From NCBI GenBank assembly GCA_014729665.1, contig WJJO01000214.1:1-5658 (forward strand): a stretch of 5,658 nt of DNA, read 5' to 3'. The first letter of the stretch is position 1; each line of letters begins with the position of its first letter. The position numbers were made by a program, and so were the translations under genes. This DNA comes from Caldifarciminota bacterium. Its GTDB lineage: Bacteria > Hydrothermota > Tepidihabitantia > B3-TA06. This document shows, piece after piece, positions 4,920 to 5,658 of this stretch. The notes beneath the pieces were generated by a model that saw only the letters and a list, made by a program, of their open reading frames with translations, was not told where the DNA came from and did not search any database.

Positions 4920-5658
4920 GTGAAGAAGTATGTCATATTAAGTGTATTTTCCGTTCTATTTTTTTCAGGTTGCGCCGAGCACCGTCAGCGTGAAACCGAA
5001 CAGATGTCATTTCCCGCCAAGTACTACAAGAATATTAAGATCGAGACAAGCAACGGTGAGATATTATCACAGGCGCTGACCGACGCCGACGTGATTACGG
5101 TCAAGCTTACCAAATGGGCCACCGGTTATACCGTTCAGGATGCAAAGCTGAACCTTGGCAAGATAGACGTCAGGGTCAGGGAGGATACCTCCGACAGTAT
5201 GTTGAGAATATACGTCGATGCACCAACCAGGACTATTTTGTGCGGCTGTGAAGTGGAACTTCAACTGCCCGAATCGATATACGCCAATCTTATCACCTCA
5301 AACGGCAATGTTTCAGCACAGGGGCATAAGGAAGGGCTTCGTTTGAGGAGTAAGAACGGCGAGATATACGTAAATGGAACCGCGGGTAAACTCAACGTCG
5401 TTACATCCAACGGTAAACTCAGGTTGGTTAATCATCTGGGTGATATCTACGCTAAGACCTCCAACGGGGGCCTGGAACTTTCAAGGACCGTTGGTGAAGC
5501 CGATATAGAAACTTCCAACGGGACGATATCGGTACAGGGACATACAGGTAATATAGAAGGGAATACCTCAAACGGAAAGGTCGAGGCAAGCGTGGTCATC
5601 GATAAAGAGGAGGGGAAGTGCAGGTTCTTTTCGTCGAACGGTTCCGTCTCCGTAGCTG
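4920..5658 (+). CDS. DUF4097-like beta-solenoid lipoprotein (3' end outside window)
   Basis: A GTG-started frame gives 246 residues and is still open at the window edge. Residues 1-18 (MKKYVILSVFSVLFFSGC) form a lipoprotein signal with FSGC as the lipobox and Cys18 as the lipidation site; Phe at -3 is less usual. From residue 35 the protein is beta-rich with repeated T-S-N-G turns at 43, 126, 144 (SKNG), 162, 180, 198, 216 and 238 (SSNG). The six turns from 126 to 216 are exactly 18 residues apart, one coil of a right-handed beta-solenoid. This pattern is typical of DUF4097/putative-adhesin proteins, which often accompany envelope stress or anti-sigma systems; no such partner is visible here. 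Cys108 and Cys110 (CGC) and Cys234 might form a disulfide. It has its own strong promoter. The membrane leaflet and binding partner are unknown. Confidence 0.85.
   Translation, partial: MKKYVILSVFSVLFFSGCAEHRQRETEQMSFPAKYYKNIKIETSNGEILSQALTDADVITVKLTKWATGYTVQDAKLNLGKIDVRVREDTSDSMLRIYVDAPTRTILCGCEVELQLPESIYANLITSNGNVSAQGHKEGLRLRSKNGEIYVNGTAGKLNVVTSNGKLRLVNHLGDIYAKTSNGGLELSRTVGEADIETSNGTISVQGHTGNIEGNTSNGKVEASVVIDKEEGKCRFFSSNGSVSVA

Noticed and set aside
5067..5264. Minus-strand 65-codon frame at the window's right side
   Set aside because: It lies entirely within the well-supported lipoprotein gene on the + strand and shows no signal, domain or ribosome site.

Overview
The window looks like an accessory region from an uncultured bacterium with a Gram-negative-type envelope. 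It encodes two secreted beta-propeller proteins that share a C-terminal domain resembling type IX secretion (Por, type A) sorting domains, followed by a lipoprotein. That combination suggests the Bacteroidota/FCB superphylum or related candidate phyla such as WOR-3-like lineages, Cloacimonadota or Zixibacteria. This placement rests on domain style alone and is tentative. All genes read on the + strand.

Layout: positions 1-107 are the last 34 codons of an IS1595-type (ISXO2-like) transposase, and the probable right end of that insertion sequence lies near 135. Next come an AT-rich stretch, a candidate promoter (189-216) and a roughly 185-nt untranslated leader. The leader can fold into a closed domain with a possible pseudoknot, followed by a perfect Shine-Dalgarno serving a 7-codon mini-ORF. 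CDS1 (409-1821, 470 aa) is a secreted protein with seven W-x-K-T-Y repeats, the count of a 7-bladed propeller. After a 67-nt gap holding two hairpins comes CDS2 (1889-4753, 954 aa), a secreted protein with sixteen SBBP-like repeats (core GNVYVTG). CDS1 and CDS2 end in clearly homologous ~80-residue domains, so different propellers appear to carry a common export or anchoring module. They are probably co-transcribed.

After CDS2 come a GC-rich palindrome related to the one after CDS1, a second inverted repeat, and a textbook sigma-70 promoter (TTGACA, 17 nt, TATACT). This promoter drives CDS3, a GTG-started lipoprotein (4920 to the window end, incomplete) of DUF4097-like beta-solenoid type, with TSNG turns spaced exactly 18 residues apart over six turns. 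All three complete or partial proteins are exported, repetitive, beta-rich surface or periplasmic proteins; no enzymatic activity can be read from any of them.

The best candidates for something undescribed are the structured leader RNA before CDS1, the shared C-terminal module on two unlike propellers, and the paired palindromes after the propeller genes. No defence system, CRISPR array, tRNA or rRNA was seen.
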